NCBI GenBank assembly: GCA_033557465.1
Contig: CM066033.1
Location: forward strand, 1,356,475,834 to 1,356,539,833
Length of the DNA stretch: 64,000 nt
DNA from: Ichthyophis bannanicus
Lineage: Eukaryota > Chordata > Amphibia > Gymnophiona > Ichthyophiidae
Direction: 5' to 3'
Shown one piece after another: positions 53,940-64,000 of this stretch. Positions within the stretch are counted from its first letter, which is position 1; each line of letters starts with the position of its first letter. The translations under genes were made by a program, and so were the position numbers. The notes beneath the pieces were generated by a model that saw only the letters and a list, made by a program, of their open reading frames with translations, did not search any database and was not told where the DNA came from.

Positions 53940-54203
53940 CGCTTTGTCTACTTTAAGTTGAGATAGTTTCTCACAAACACAGTCTTTTGAAAATTGTTCA
54001 AGATATCTTTGCTTCTGTTCCTATTTGTGGGTGTTTTCTGAGGTCCTGCTCCTGGTTCTTCATCTGTGAACATAGAACAAAAATATTTGTTAAGCAATTC
54101 CGCTTTATCCTTATTAGCTTCTACATATTCCTCCCCTGCACCCTTGAGTCTGACAATACCACTCTTGCCCTTCCTCTTCTCACTAATATATCTGAAAAAT
54201 GTC

Positions 54204-54732
54204 TTATCCCCCCCATTTTATTGCATTGGCTATTTCCTCCTCCTTTTGAATCTTTGCCTTCTTGACTACTTTGCTAGCTTCTCTAAGTTTTTCCAAATAC
54301 AGAAGCCTGTCTTCCTCTCTCTGTGATCTCTTGTATTTCATGAAGGCCTCCCTCTTTTTCTTCACTTTTTCAGCTACTTCTTTCGAAAACCATAGCGGTC
54401 TCCTTTTCCTTTTACCTTTATTTACCATTTTAACAGAAAAGGTTGGTTGCCCTTAAAATATCCCCTTTCAGTTTTTCCCACTGTTTTTCTACATCCCTCA
54501 GCTGTTCCCATCCAACTAAGGTATTAGCCCATCTTCGCAAAGTTAGTCTTCCTAAAGTCTAAGATCCTCGCCTTTGAATGGATTCTAACAGCCCTAGTCC
54601 TAATACTGACCCACACCATCTGGTGATCACAGGATGCAAAATGATCTCCCACTACAACATCAGAAACACTTTCACCATTGGTAAGCAATTGAGTCCTGGT
54701 TGGTCTGATTCAAAGAATCTTATTATCTTTAT
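54204..54732 (-). pseudogene. CR1 endonuclease end and linker
   Basis: The frame includes KGKRKRRPLWFSKEVAEKVK, KKREAFMKYKRSQREED and KVVKKAKIQKEEEIANAI. This Lys/Arg-rich linker between endonuclease and RT is characteristic of CR1. It is followed by an intact-looking RYISEKRKGKSGIVRLK block before the frame changes. Confidence 0.8.
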
Positions 54733-54774
54733 TTTAAAAAATGTACATCCTGGATAGGACTGGTTGGACAAATT

Positions 54775-54905
54775 TATTTTTATTTATTTATTTTTATTTA
54801 TTTACTTATTTCTTCTATACCGCCCCTTCCAGTGATCAAAGGCGGTTTACATGGAACAAATTATGTATACTACTGTATACTTTACATGGAACAGGAAACT
54901 TTCAC
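54775..54905 (-). repeat. LINE 3' tail (L2-type)
   Basis: A TTTATTTATTT run followed by TTCTATACCGCCCCTTCC and AAAGGCGGTTTACATGGAAC is the inverted 3' terminus shared by several L2-like copies here (43142, 49066, 55105). Confidence 0.6.
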
Positions 54906-55104
54906 AAATATGTTAAAATAATGTGGGTAAAGCAGATATTTTATGGGTGAACAGGGAAGAGATCCCAGATCCATGTCCAGTTCTAAAAGTGATAGGATAT
55001 TAAGTGCGTGACCTGGGAATTATATTGGATTCAGCATTAGCATTAGAAAAGCTGGGTGGAAATTATGATTAGTGTGCCAGTTGTGGTCATTGCTTGTCCC
55101 ACAA

Positions 55105-57140
55105 TTTATGTATTTATTTAACATGTTTTCTATACCACCTTCTCCTATAATCAAAGCAGTTTACATGTCAACTCAAATACAATTACATGGAATTTCAACT
55201 CCTTACATAGTGGGACCGGGGAAGGGTGTGGGGGACATGCGGGAGAGATCTGGGAGAGATCTGGTAGTAACTTATTTACAAAGATGAATATTTACAATAT
55301 GTACAGGGGATGTGAAGTGGCAGTGCAAGGGTCATAGTGGAGACATTGTGAAGTCTGTGGCGGAGGGGTGTTATGCATTAGGTGATGGCTCCAAAGTTAT
55401 CTCTGAAGAGGAAGGTTTTCAGCTTCTTCCTGAAATCTTTGATATCAGTGGTGGCTCTCAAGTCATCTGGGAGGGAATTCCATAGAGCTGGTGCTGTGAG
55501 GGATAGGGCCCTTGTGGATGTGGATTGGGTGGTTTTGGTGTAGGTACTTGAAGTTGGGATAGTGTCCATACTGTTCCATCTTCTGGCTTTTGAGAACGTC
55601 CGGGGATAGGTTGTGTTGGATCTTGAATATGTTGAGGGCTGTTTTAAATCTGTTGCGGGAGGCAATCGGGAGTGTGTAGTTGGCTCAGGAGGGGTGAGAT
55701 ATGCTTGTGTTTTGCTGAATCGATGATGGCACAGGCAGCAGTGTTTTGCACCATCTGTAGGGGTCAAATTGCTTGTTTCAATAGACCATGGTATAGGGTG
55801 TTGCAGTAGTCTAGTGTGGGTGTGATAATGGCTTGGCAGATTGTCCAGAAGTGGTCCTGATTCAGGAGAGGTTTGAGCCTTCTTATGATGGCCATCTTGT
55901 GGTAAGTACTCCTGGTAATCTTGTTGATGTGAGACTGGAAATTCAAATTACAGTCCAGTGTGATTCCAAAGTATTTGACTTCATTCTTAATGGGTATGGT
56001 CATGTTGTGTAGGGGGATGGAGTAGGGGGGGGGGGGTGAAGGATGTGTTACGTGTGATGAAGAGGTCCTTGGTCTTGTTGTAGTTGATGTGTAGGTTATT
56101 GTGAGATAGCCATTAAGTCATGTCCTGCAGACAGCTGGTTATTGCTGTGTAGTCTGGGTTTTCAAGGCAGAACTGGGTGTAAATCATCATGTCATTGGCG
56201 TACATTGCATACTGGATGTTGTATTTTTTGATGATGTCACAGATGGGCTGTATGTAGAGGTGAAGTGTAGGGTAGATAAGGATGAGCCTTGTGGTACCCC
56301 TTGGGAGGACGGAAAAAGGAAGGAGGTAGTAGTGCCATCTTTGACCTGCTGTTGCCTGTTGCTGAGATAGGAGTTGAACCATTTGAGCGTGATATCATGC
56401 AGGCCAATGTCACTGAGTCTTTGTAGGAGGATGCTGTGGGATACAGTGTCAAATGCTGCGGATATGTCAATAAAAATGAGTAGGAAGCCCATTTTCAAGT
56501 TGTCAATTCCTCTGATGAGGTTGTCGTGGAACATTATAAGTAGAGTTTCAACACTGTGACTAGCTCAGAACCCGTGTTGGTGCTCTCACTGCTGTAGAGA
56601 TTGTCTTGTTCCAGTGGTCGATGATGGTGTCCAGGTTGGTTGAGTCCTGGTACAGAGTGGGGATGATTTCTTGGAGGGATCAGTCTTTATTAAAGGATTT
56701 AAATCTTCTTATTGGGTGTGGTGTATCTTCCCGTGCAGCTGGGTGGGGCAGGATCATGTTGAGTCTTACAGAGTGGTAGTCAGACCATGGTACTGGGATG
56801 ATTATTGGTGTCTTGATCTTATAGTCTTGAAGGATCCAGTTTGGGATGAAGATCAGGTCTGGAGTAGAGCCTAGGAGGTGAGTGGGTTTAGTGAGGAGAT
56901 GAGTGTATTGCAGTGCATCCATGGCATTGAGGAAGTTTGCCTCTTTGTGTGGTATTGAGTTAAAACTGAAGTTTCCTAGTACAATTAGTGGTTTGTGGTT
57001 GTTGTTTGTGGCACACACTGCTTCTAGGGTGGTTGAGAGCTCATCCGTGGAGCCACTGGGAGCTCTGAAGGTGAGGTAGATTGCAAGATGTTTATTCTCT
57101 ATGATTATTGTGTTGCAGACTATTGCAACTTCCCCCCCCC
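55105..57140 (-). pseudogene. L2-like LINE ORF2 with 3' tail
   Basis: On the minus strand, in order: endonuclease end (LIVLGNFSFNSIPHKEANF, PTHLLGSTPDLIF, 57018-56680); RT MGFLLIFIDISAAFDTVSHS (motif A), RQQQVKDGTTTSF, QGVPQGSSLS (motif B), and IQYAMYANDMMIYTQF with YAND replacing YADD (56534-56113); then VKYFGITLDCNLNFQSHI and LDYCNTLYHGLL (56003-55764); then LWNSLPDDLRATTDIKDFRK (55767-55378). The 3' tail ends in TAAATAAATAC near 55105. Frames are split, and the catalytic Asp-to-Asn change alone would kill RT. Confidence 0.85.
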
Positions 57141-57240
57141 CCTAGATTACTGCAACACCATCTACGTAAGATTACTTAATCAATCCATTCAAATGCAACA
57201 GAGAGTTCAAAATCTTGAGACCAAGGTAGTGATCAAAAGT
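57140..57240 (+). pseudogene. L2-like fragment, opposite strand
   Basis: The plus strand reads LDYCNTIYVRLLNQSIQMQQ then RVQN, the C-terminal L2 block. It is a short plus-strand piece abutting the minus-strand copy. Confidence 0.55.
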
Positions 57241-57965
57241 TCTCTACAGGATAGGGTTTCCTAGGTTGTGTCTCCAAATGGGTTAGTTTTGTGCATAAAT
57301 ACACACAGCACCACCCTTTATAACCCCAATAGCATCCAACTCTTCAATAATCAAATACTTTCAACTTAAACTATAAGCATACTACATTTCGAGTGCATAA
57401 AGACCTCAGAAGAAGCTCATTCCATTCATCTGGCGAACAGTGTCACCATAGGACAGAGCCTAGAACTTATACATCACAGGCCTCACCCTTCAAACTTTAA
57501 TATAATTACATCAACCAATACAACTATTATATTATATCCAGAAAAAGTACTTTTTAAGGATTCGAACATCAATTAAAATCAATCTTTTAATCTAAATTTT
57601 AATCTGAAATTTTGCACATTAATATAGAAAAAAAAATTTAATGTTCAAAGTAAAGAGCAGTTTCTTTCTGCTCGTACTAAAGATAAAATCACCTGCACCT
57701 GCTATAATCAGCTTAGCACCTAGAAAAATAGAGAAAGAGAGTCCAGATGGTAAAATTACTTCATCACAACCGTTCAAATAGTAATACGTTACTTATCTGA
57801 ACAATCAACTTCGGACGTTTATCCTTCGTCTCAACCGCAACGATTTCCGATTTTTCTCAATCCCACTGTTTCTAAAAAGTTGAAACGAGCACTGCCTCAG
57901 AAGTCAAACGCCGCAACAGCTAGTCAGAAAGACCTCGAGCAGGCACTTGGCGTTTACTGCAATCT

Positions 57966-58015
57966 AGATCCGACAAAAGCTTTTGTTTCACCCTACTGGG
58001 CTTCGTCAGAGATCC
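57966..58015 (-). ncRNA. Hammerhead ribozyme (type I), left arm of the palindrome
   Basis: On the minus strand: GGATCT (stem I), CTGACGA (core), stem II GCCC pairing GGGT around AGTA, GAA, stem III ACAAAA pairing TTTTGT around GC, C at the cleavage position (57972), and GGATCT closing stem I. All invariant core positions are present, with only wobble pairs at the edges of stems I and II. Confidence 0.88.
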
Positions 58016-58064
58016 AGCATTAAACCCAAATTAAGATTAGTACATTTAATTTGGGTTTAATGCT

Positions 58065-58114
58065 GGATCCCTGACGAAGCCCGGTAGGGTGAAACAAAAG
58101 CTTTTGTCGGATCT
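58065..58114 (+). ncRNA. Hammerhead ribozyme (type I), right arm of the palindrome
   Basis: GGATCC at 58065-58070 is followed by CTGACGA (58071-58077), stem II GCCC/GGGT with GGTA loop (58079-58090), GAA (58091-58093), stem III ACAAAA-GC-TTTTGT (58094-58107), C at 58108 preceded by GT, and GGATCT (58109-58114). Stem I pairs over six positions with one terminal G-U. Predicted cleavage is after 58108. The motif is complete. Confidence 0.9.
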
Positions 58115-58840
58115 AGATTGCAGTAAACGCCAAGTGCCTGCTCGAGGTCTTTCTGACTAGCTGTTGCAGCGTTTGACTTCTGAGGCAGTGCTCATTTCAA
58201 CTTTTTAGAAATCAGTGGGATTGAGAAAAATCGGAAATCGTTGCTGTTGAGACAAAGGATAAACGTCCGAAGTTGATTGTTCAGATAAGTAACGTATTAC
58301 TATTTGAACGGTTGTGATGAAGTAATTTTACCATCTGGACTCTCTTTCTCTATTTTTCTAGGTGCTAAGCTGATTATAGCAGGTGCAGGTGATTTTATCT
58401 TTAGTACGAGCAGAAAGAAACTGCTCTTTACTTTGAACATTAAAATTCTTTTTTCTATATTAATGTGCAAAATTTCAGATTAAAATTTAGATTAAAAGAT
58501 TGATTTTAATTGATGTTCGAATCCTTAAAAAGTACTTTTTCTGGATATAATATAATAGTTGTATTGGTTGATGTAATTATATTAAAGTTTGAAGGGTGAG
58601 GCCTGTGATGTATAAGTTCTAGGCTCTGTCCTATGGTGACACCGTTCACCAGATGAATGGAATGAGCTTCTTCTGAGGTCTTTATGCACCCGAAATGTAG
58701 TATGCTTATAGTTTAAGTTGAAAGTATTTGATTATTGAAGAGTTGGATGCTATTGGGGTTATAAAGAGTGGTGCTGTGTGTATTTATTTATATTTACCCT
58801 TTTGGCAGTGATTTCACATAAGTGATTAGTTTTGTGCATA

Positions 58841-61240
58841 CCATAACAGTCATGAAATTCACTTCTAAGCCAGCATATGTGGAGTATGATCTCAGTCTCT
58901 CAAATTTACTGCTAATGTTTGGCATAGTACTTGAATCATGTCAAAGCCTCCTTCTGGAGTTCGTAAGATGTAACATGTATGGGTAGTTTGTCAAGATGTG
59001 CTTGGAAATTCTTCTTTATCAAGTCTGTGGCTTCCAATACAATGAGAAATTTTCAGTATCTTTTTGCCAAATTTTCTTGGTCTCTGACTGCATTTCATGG
59101 TATTTCAGGATCTTCTGCCTCTCCACACAATTCACAGAATTAGCACTCAGAACAGGCACCTCTATTATCAATGCTGTTCTGTTTTTCTCCTTTCCTTGCA
59201 TCCAGTTTCTTATCCGTCAGAATGGGAATGTTCCAGGTGATCACAACCTCTTCATTCTCTATAATTCTCTTAGAGTCATGATCCCAGTGCTTTTCAGGCA
59301 CAGTGTTGTTGTAGTGTTTACAGAGTTTCCAATGTATGAGGCATGCTTCTTTGTTGTGCTTTCTGTATAGAAATTTTCCACCATCAGAACTTCACAGCCA
59401 GCTATGAGATGAGTCATTGTTTCCAGGTCTTTCCTACAGAATCAACAGATGTCTGTTTTGCCAGTTTTTTCAGTGCTTGCTGTAAACTATCTCATCCATA
59501 AAATGCTGTTCTAGGCTGCAACTATCAAACTCTCATCCTTAGATTTCGGTTCACCCCTCCTTAACCATTCATGTGTCCGTTCTTGATAGCCAAAGGGTTC
59601 TTGGAGTAACACTCTGTATTTCCTACTGTATTTGTGCATTTGCCACTTGTTTTTCCTCATTTGCTGATCTAATTCTTTGAAGAGGTTTTTCTCTTGTTTT
59701 ACAAAGTCTGTTGCTTCCTTTCCTGTTTGTGCTTGTGGATTCTCACTCATCTCTTCTAGTCATCAGAACGCTTGTCCAATTTAGTCGATGGAGATAGATT
59801 CTGGACATTTACTTTCATATTTCAGCACTTTTTTTGTATTTGGATCCTTTGATGCTCTTAGGTAAGCCTGGAGGCCTGTGATAGTAGCTCTGTATGTGTA
59901 ATCAAATCTCTGAGGCATAGCCCTCCTTCATCTCTAGGAATGCACAGTCTTGGCATATACTGATTCTGGTGAATTACTTCATGGGCATGGAGGAGTTTTC
60001 TTGTTCACACATCCAATTTTTCAAGATCTTTATGAGGTCAGTCTACAATCCCAAAGCTGTATGAGAGTGCAGGAATTGCCAGCTTGATGGCTTGTATCTT
60101 ATTCCATAATGTTAAGGCACTTTTCAATAATGATTTTAATCTTCTATAGTATTATTTACTGATCTTTATGCTCAGTAATTTCTGCTTGAGTGTTGTTCCT
60201 TCCTCTACTCCAAGATATTTATTTACGCCTTCCTGTTTAAGTTCCTTGATGTCACAACCCTCAGCCAGGGAAATGTTTCCCATTTTGCTCAATTTTCCTT
60301 GAAAAAAAGTTGCCTTAGCGCATTTCTCTAGGCCAAAAGTCATCCTGATGTCATCAACAAGGCTTTTCACTACAGGGATTGCTCTGCTAATTGTTGGTCA
60401 CTGGAACTGTAGAGCTTCAGGTTGTCTATAAATAGTAAATGGGATGTTACCTCTGGATTTTTACCTTCCTTGGGATTCAGGGTAAATCCATACCCCAAAG
60501 AGTTGATGAGAGTGCTCAATGGATTAAGCACCATACAAAACAGCAGTGGTGTCAGGGAATCTCCTTGAAATATTCCTTGCTGGATATTGATGTTAGAAAT
60601 GATGTACTGACCATCTTCATACTTCAAAAACAGGGTGGTTTGCCACATTGTCATGGTGAACTTAATGTACTCTATCAAACCAGGATTTATCTTATATATC
60701 TCAAGGCAATTTATTATCCAAGAGTGTGGGACGCTGTCAAAAGCTTTCTTATAATCAATCCATGCTATACTGAGATTTCTGCTTTTCTTAGCACTGTTCA
60801 TGATGACCTTATTTAACTAACTGTTCTTTGATTCCATATGCTCCTCTCTTACTGCCCATTTGCTCTATTGCTATAATGTTATTGGAGTCGATATGGTCAT
60901 ATATTCTGTCTGCATCTATTGCAATGAGCAACTTTATAGACTGTAGGTAGACAAGTTATCGGTGTGTAATTTCTGGGAATGTTACTTGGGTCCCTCTCTG
61001 AAAGAGGAAATGTTCTTCCTGTTATAAGCCATTGTGGTGTTAAGTTTGACTGTTTGATCAATTGTTTTTTGCAGTTTGCCAGGTCTTGGTGTAGTGATGT
61101 TAACTGTTTCAGCCAAAAATTGGTCACTCCATCTGGGCCAAGGATCTTCCACTTTGGATCTCATTTTAACCTGTTTTCTAACTCTTTTGTTGTTACTACA
61201 GACCAGGTTTCCCCTTTGTAGTGCTTTTTTTATTGATTAT
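58841..61240 (-). pseudogene. R4/Dong-like LINE remnant
   Basis: Minus strand, in order: LTPQWLITGRTFPLSERD and NYTPITCLPTVYKV (61127-60897); LSIAWIDYKKAFDSVPHSWI (motif A), QQGIFQGDSLTPLLFCMVLN (motif B) and SHLLFIDNLKLYSSS (motif C, with F-I-D-N in place of the usual Y-x-D-D) (60801-60370); MTFGLEKCAKATFFQGKL (60370-60152); NEWLRRG-like WLRRGEPKSKDESLIVAA (59750-59511); and a C-terminal part to about 58980 with a Cys/His block (ICxFC, THLIAGC). This order and wording fit the R4/Dong clade, whose members carry a C-terminal restriction-like endonuclease. Frames are broken in several places. Confidence 0.8.
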
Positions 61241-61259
61241 CCACTGAATCCAAGATAAC

Positions 61260-61815
61260 CTTCAAATTATCTGCCATCATGTTTCTATGTAAATTGTTGT
61301 GTTTAGTTTTCCGGTCATTAGAATGAAACAAGACTAAAATGTCTTAAAGAGATCAGTAAAAATGTACTTAAGTGAGCTCTGTGATCTAGTGAAAAGATGA
61401 GTTTGGTCATTTCAGGACCCAATGATTTTAGATACATGAGCACTCCTAGCCAATCTTTTGGGGGAGCAGCCCCTATGTTGTGGAATATATTGCAATGGGA
61501 TTCGAGGGAAGAAGGGGATTGCTCTTGATTTTGTCGGGCATTGAAAATCTGGGTTTTTCAACTGTTTTTTGGATAAGAACGTTTAGGAGGAGGTGTGAGG
61601 ATGGGTTGGCTCAATGTGGATCACTGATGCACAAAATGATTTTTTTACAGTTTAAATTTATGAGCTGGTTTATTCAAGGAGGGTTTCATAATGGATTGTT
61701 TCTAATTATTTTCTTAGACAGAGTCTGTTTATGGATTTACGGGTCAGTATTTAAACTCCGTGGTTGGCATCTTTTAAATCACCGGCCATGGCATTGAAAA
61801 CCGAAACCGAGTATT
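61260..61815 (+). pseudogene. Possible L2-like C-terminal fragment
   Basis: Around 61455-61500 the plus strand resembles the F-x-x-x-A-P-x-L-W-N block of L2 (GEQPLCCGIYC in one frame, APMLWNILQWDSREE in another). The similarity is short and the assignment weak. Confidence 0.35.
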
Positions 61816-62582
61816 CAGCGCTGGAATCCAGATATCCTCTGACGCAGAATATCCAGTTTCAGCACTCACCCGCGTAGCTATCCAGATAGTGGCAATATTC
61901 AGCCAATATCTGGATAGTCAAACCACATAAAGGGACATGTTAATGTGTGTTAACATAAATTAAAGAACATTAAATGCTTCCACAACCAACAGAAATGAAA
62001 GGGCCATGGCAGCACTTCATGAACATTAACTTTGATTAACATACATTAACCTCCTCGCAGCCAGCTGGAAAACCCGGACAGGAACAACCTATTCACAGGC
62101 CCGGGTCAGGAAACAAGGAAAAACTGTTCTGTTTTATCTTTGACACTGATGAGCCGAATGCTTGTGTGGTAAGCATGGTGTGCAGTGGGAAGAGGTTTTC
62201 TTTAAAAAACAAGCCAGAGAGCAGTTGAGGGAAAAAAGCAGTTTTTATTCTGTCTCAGCTTGTTAAACCTCCAGAAGCTGATTCTCCTGGCCCTTCCTCC
62301 AGCCCCAATTGCTCCTTTGCACAGCTTACCTTGGAAGGACTTCGTACTCCATGGGCTTCTCTGCCTCCTACAGCCTGCTGGACTCTTAACCTCTCTCTGT
62401 GAGTCATGCCCTGCTAGCCCTGAACTCTGTGCGGCAGACTTTCTTAAAGGAGACCGTCGATATTTCCTTTGGAGAGGGACGGGTAACATTCTATAGATCC
62501 ACTACAGCTTGGAAAAAGAGTGTGATTCAGAATATTGCTTACCTGTTGTTCCAGTGTTGATCCAGAAGGTTTAAAAAAGAAC
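61816..62582. other. Fragment of the GATATTCAG repeat, then unassigned sequence
   Basis: 61816-61930 has TATTCAGCGCTGGAATCC and CAATATCTGGATAG, reminiscent of the repeat at 62583. 61935-62582 contains no motif or frame I recognise. Confidence 0.35.
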
Positions 62583-62995
62583 TACAGGCCTGATATTAAG
62601 CAGCAGCAGCTAGCCAGTGCAGCTGAATCATAGACCCAGATATTCAATGCTGAGGCCGTATGGATCAGCCGAATAACACAGGAGCTAACTGGGCAGTGAC
62701 AATATTTAGCTGCTGCCTGGTTAGCTTCGGCAGTGAAAGTCAGGCCAGCCTTTACTATGCCTAACTTTCGCCACGGATGGATAACCGGGCAGCAGCTGAA
62801 TATCACCGCTGCCCGATTATTCCCAGGTGCCAGCCCGCTCTGCCCCTGGAACGCATCAATGCTAGACGCTTAGCATCAAGGCATCTAGTGGCAGCACCCA
62901 GAGATATTCAGCAGCACTAACCGGTCAACATGATTAATGCAGTTAGCAAGTCTGCTAACCACGTTAATCACTTTAAATATCGGACCTCACAAACT
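62583..62995. repeat. Interspersed repeat (GATATTCAG family), copy 2
   Basis: Matches 41756-42165 along its length in the same orientation. The ends GGCCTGATATTAAGC and AAATATCGGACC are an inverted pair. The family is likely a non-autonomous DNA transposon. Confidence 0.6.
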
Positions 62996-64000
62996 TATTG
63001 GGCGTTCTAGCTTGACAGTGGCCTATGAAGGGCCACTTTTCTGTGAGGCTGATGACAGACTGTTGGCCCATTTTTAAAGTTTAATAGTCTGAAGCTGATG
63101 TAATGAAGAGCCCTTTAAAAGGATGCACCTTTTCTTTAGTGTCAGCGGTTCCTTTCAGTAGTGTCAGTGTTTGTTCCATTCTATGAGTTGTTCAGTCAGT
63201 CTTAGTGTCTACTTTTAATACTAGCACTACAGGAGAGATAATTTATGCATATAAATTGCATAAGCATTACAAAAAGAGTGATGAATGTAATCAGCGTATT
63301 ATGCATGGGGCTGTGTCAAGTGTTCAAAAATTAAATGTAAATGTTCAAGTTCAAAAATTACCATAATTCTGTAACTGGAGAAAGCTTTAGGAATGATGCT
63401 GCCTTTTTATCTGGGACTGGAAACTTGAGATGATATCTGAATTTGCTCCGAACAAAATATTGGGTTCGTTATTTTATATCTAATGAAATATTATGGTGAC
63501 ATGGCAAGGACAGTTTGAAAAGATACTCTATAAAGCTCGATATATTCCTTTTGTGTTTTTGGGGCTTTAAGGGAGACTATCTTCTGATATCAAAGTTTAG
63601 CAACTGCCCTAAAAGAAAAAATCAGGAGATAATAGCTTGGCCATAAAGATATTCAGTACGGGGTGTATTTTAGAAGCTCTGTTCATTGTTGGGCATCTGA
63701 AAATGGGCACATAGATGTATAAATCATGGAGACATCTCCAGAGCCATTTTAGAAAGCCAGGGGGTATCGATGTCCCCGGCGCAAGAATGTCCAAATAGCA
63801 CAGGCACATGGTAGAGGCATGCCTTGGGTGGAGCAAGGGAGTTACACATCATGGTGTAATTTCAGAATATCACATACATATCAGACCCTGGTTGTTGAGG
63901 CGTCCAAGCCTATACCTGCTCCTGACCATGAATAAGGTGCAAAAACATGCTCGTTTCATGGCTGCAATGCTTCCAGGGGGAAGAGCAAAATGCACTTACA
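62996..64000. other. No recognisable feature
   Basis: Mixed AT-rich sequence. The segment 63650-63960 has a composition suggesting an old repeat, but I cannot name it. No gene is supported. Confidence 0.35.

Larger units (their letters stand above)
52395..54732 (-). mobile_element. CR1 LINE, 5' truncated, 3' end present
   Basis: This minus-strand CR1 runs from the endonuclease C-terminus (54732-54440; SDVVVGDHFASCDHQMVW type block) through a basic linker (54428-54204) to a long RT frame and the 3' UTR. It ends at 52395 in ATAGAAACATAGAA-type tail repeats. It is the best preserved LINE in the window and defines the CR1 family of the other fragments. Confidence 0.9.
57298..58825. mobile_element. 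1.5-kb palindromic element with two hammerhead ribozymes and 15-bp target duplication
   Basis: It is flanked by TTAGTTTTGTGCATA at 57283-57297 and 58826-58840. The left arm (57298-58033) and right arm (58047 to about 58787) are inverted copies with few differences around a 13-base loop. The right arm has about 40 extra bases before the duplication. No coding frame is seen. Each arm carries one hammerhead motif next to the centre. The architecture and duplication length match the head-to-head PLE dimer at 28124-31106, so a non-autonomous PLE relative is the best guess; a retrozyme-like element is an alternative. Confidence 0.85.

Overview
This window looks like a transposon-dense stretch of a large vertebrate genome, most likely an amphibian. 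My best guess is a caecilian, because the CR1 tails, the DIRS termini and the L2 tails resemble repeats I associate with that group; this guess rests on memory, not on a search. I see no host protein-coding gene, no rRNA and no functional tRNA gene. Nearly every recognisable reading frame belongs to a mobile element: CR1, L2-like, RTE/BovB-like, L1-like ORF1 and R4/Dong-like LINEs, two Penelope-like elements (PLEs), one nearly intact DIRS tyrosine-recombinase retrotransposon, one mariner, several hAT derivatives and tRNA-derived SINEs.

Layout. 1-7630: two inverted copies of a non-coding element of about 3.7 kb with GGGGTATGTTTACTAAAC ends, AAGGTGCCTT tandem repeats and tRNA-like segments; together they form a very large imperfect palindrome, with a hAT MITE inside the second copy. 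7780-10900: a CR1 LINE on the minus strand (esterase-type ORF1, endonuclease, RT) with its next RT block inverted. 10900-13735: minus-strand L2-like fragments interrupted by a CR1 tail. 13736-16935: a BovB-like RTE on the minus strand interrupted by a CORE-type SINE. 18228-23726: a complete DIRS element (gag, RT-RNase H-methyltransferase-like, tyrosine recombinase; inverted termini; internal complementary region), inserted in a CR1 tail. 23930-24960: L1-like ORF1. 27770-33690: an L2-like LINE split by a 5'-truncated PLE, which is itself split by a head-to-head PLE dimer. 34000-35280: a second L1-like ORF1. 35291-37947: a hAT with 8-bp target duplications, a GC-rich palindrome and a G-rich minisatellite. 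38627-40035: RTE and L2 3' ends. 42750-43690: CR1 split by a SINE. 45049-45267: a hAT MITE in an L2 tail. 48285-52390: an L2-like LINE split by a mariner, which is split by a hAT foldback MITE. 52395-54732: the best preserved CR1. 55105-57140: L2-like LINE. 57298-58825: a 1.5-kb palindrome carrying two hammerhead ribozyme motifs. 58841-61240: R4/Dong-like LINE. The rest is sparse or unassigned.

The most notable signals are the hammerhead ribozymes. Each arm of the 57-58 kb palindrome has a complete hammerhead consensus, and the two arms of the PLE dimer at 28-31 kb carry one intact and one point-mutated copy. Both inverted elements have 14-15-bp target duplications and the same end asymmetry, which suggests a common insertion mechanism. 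Other notable features are the giant inverted element at 306-7625, the mariner frame broken only by a MITE, and the DIRS RT frame whose conserved N-terminal region lies upstream of its first ATG.
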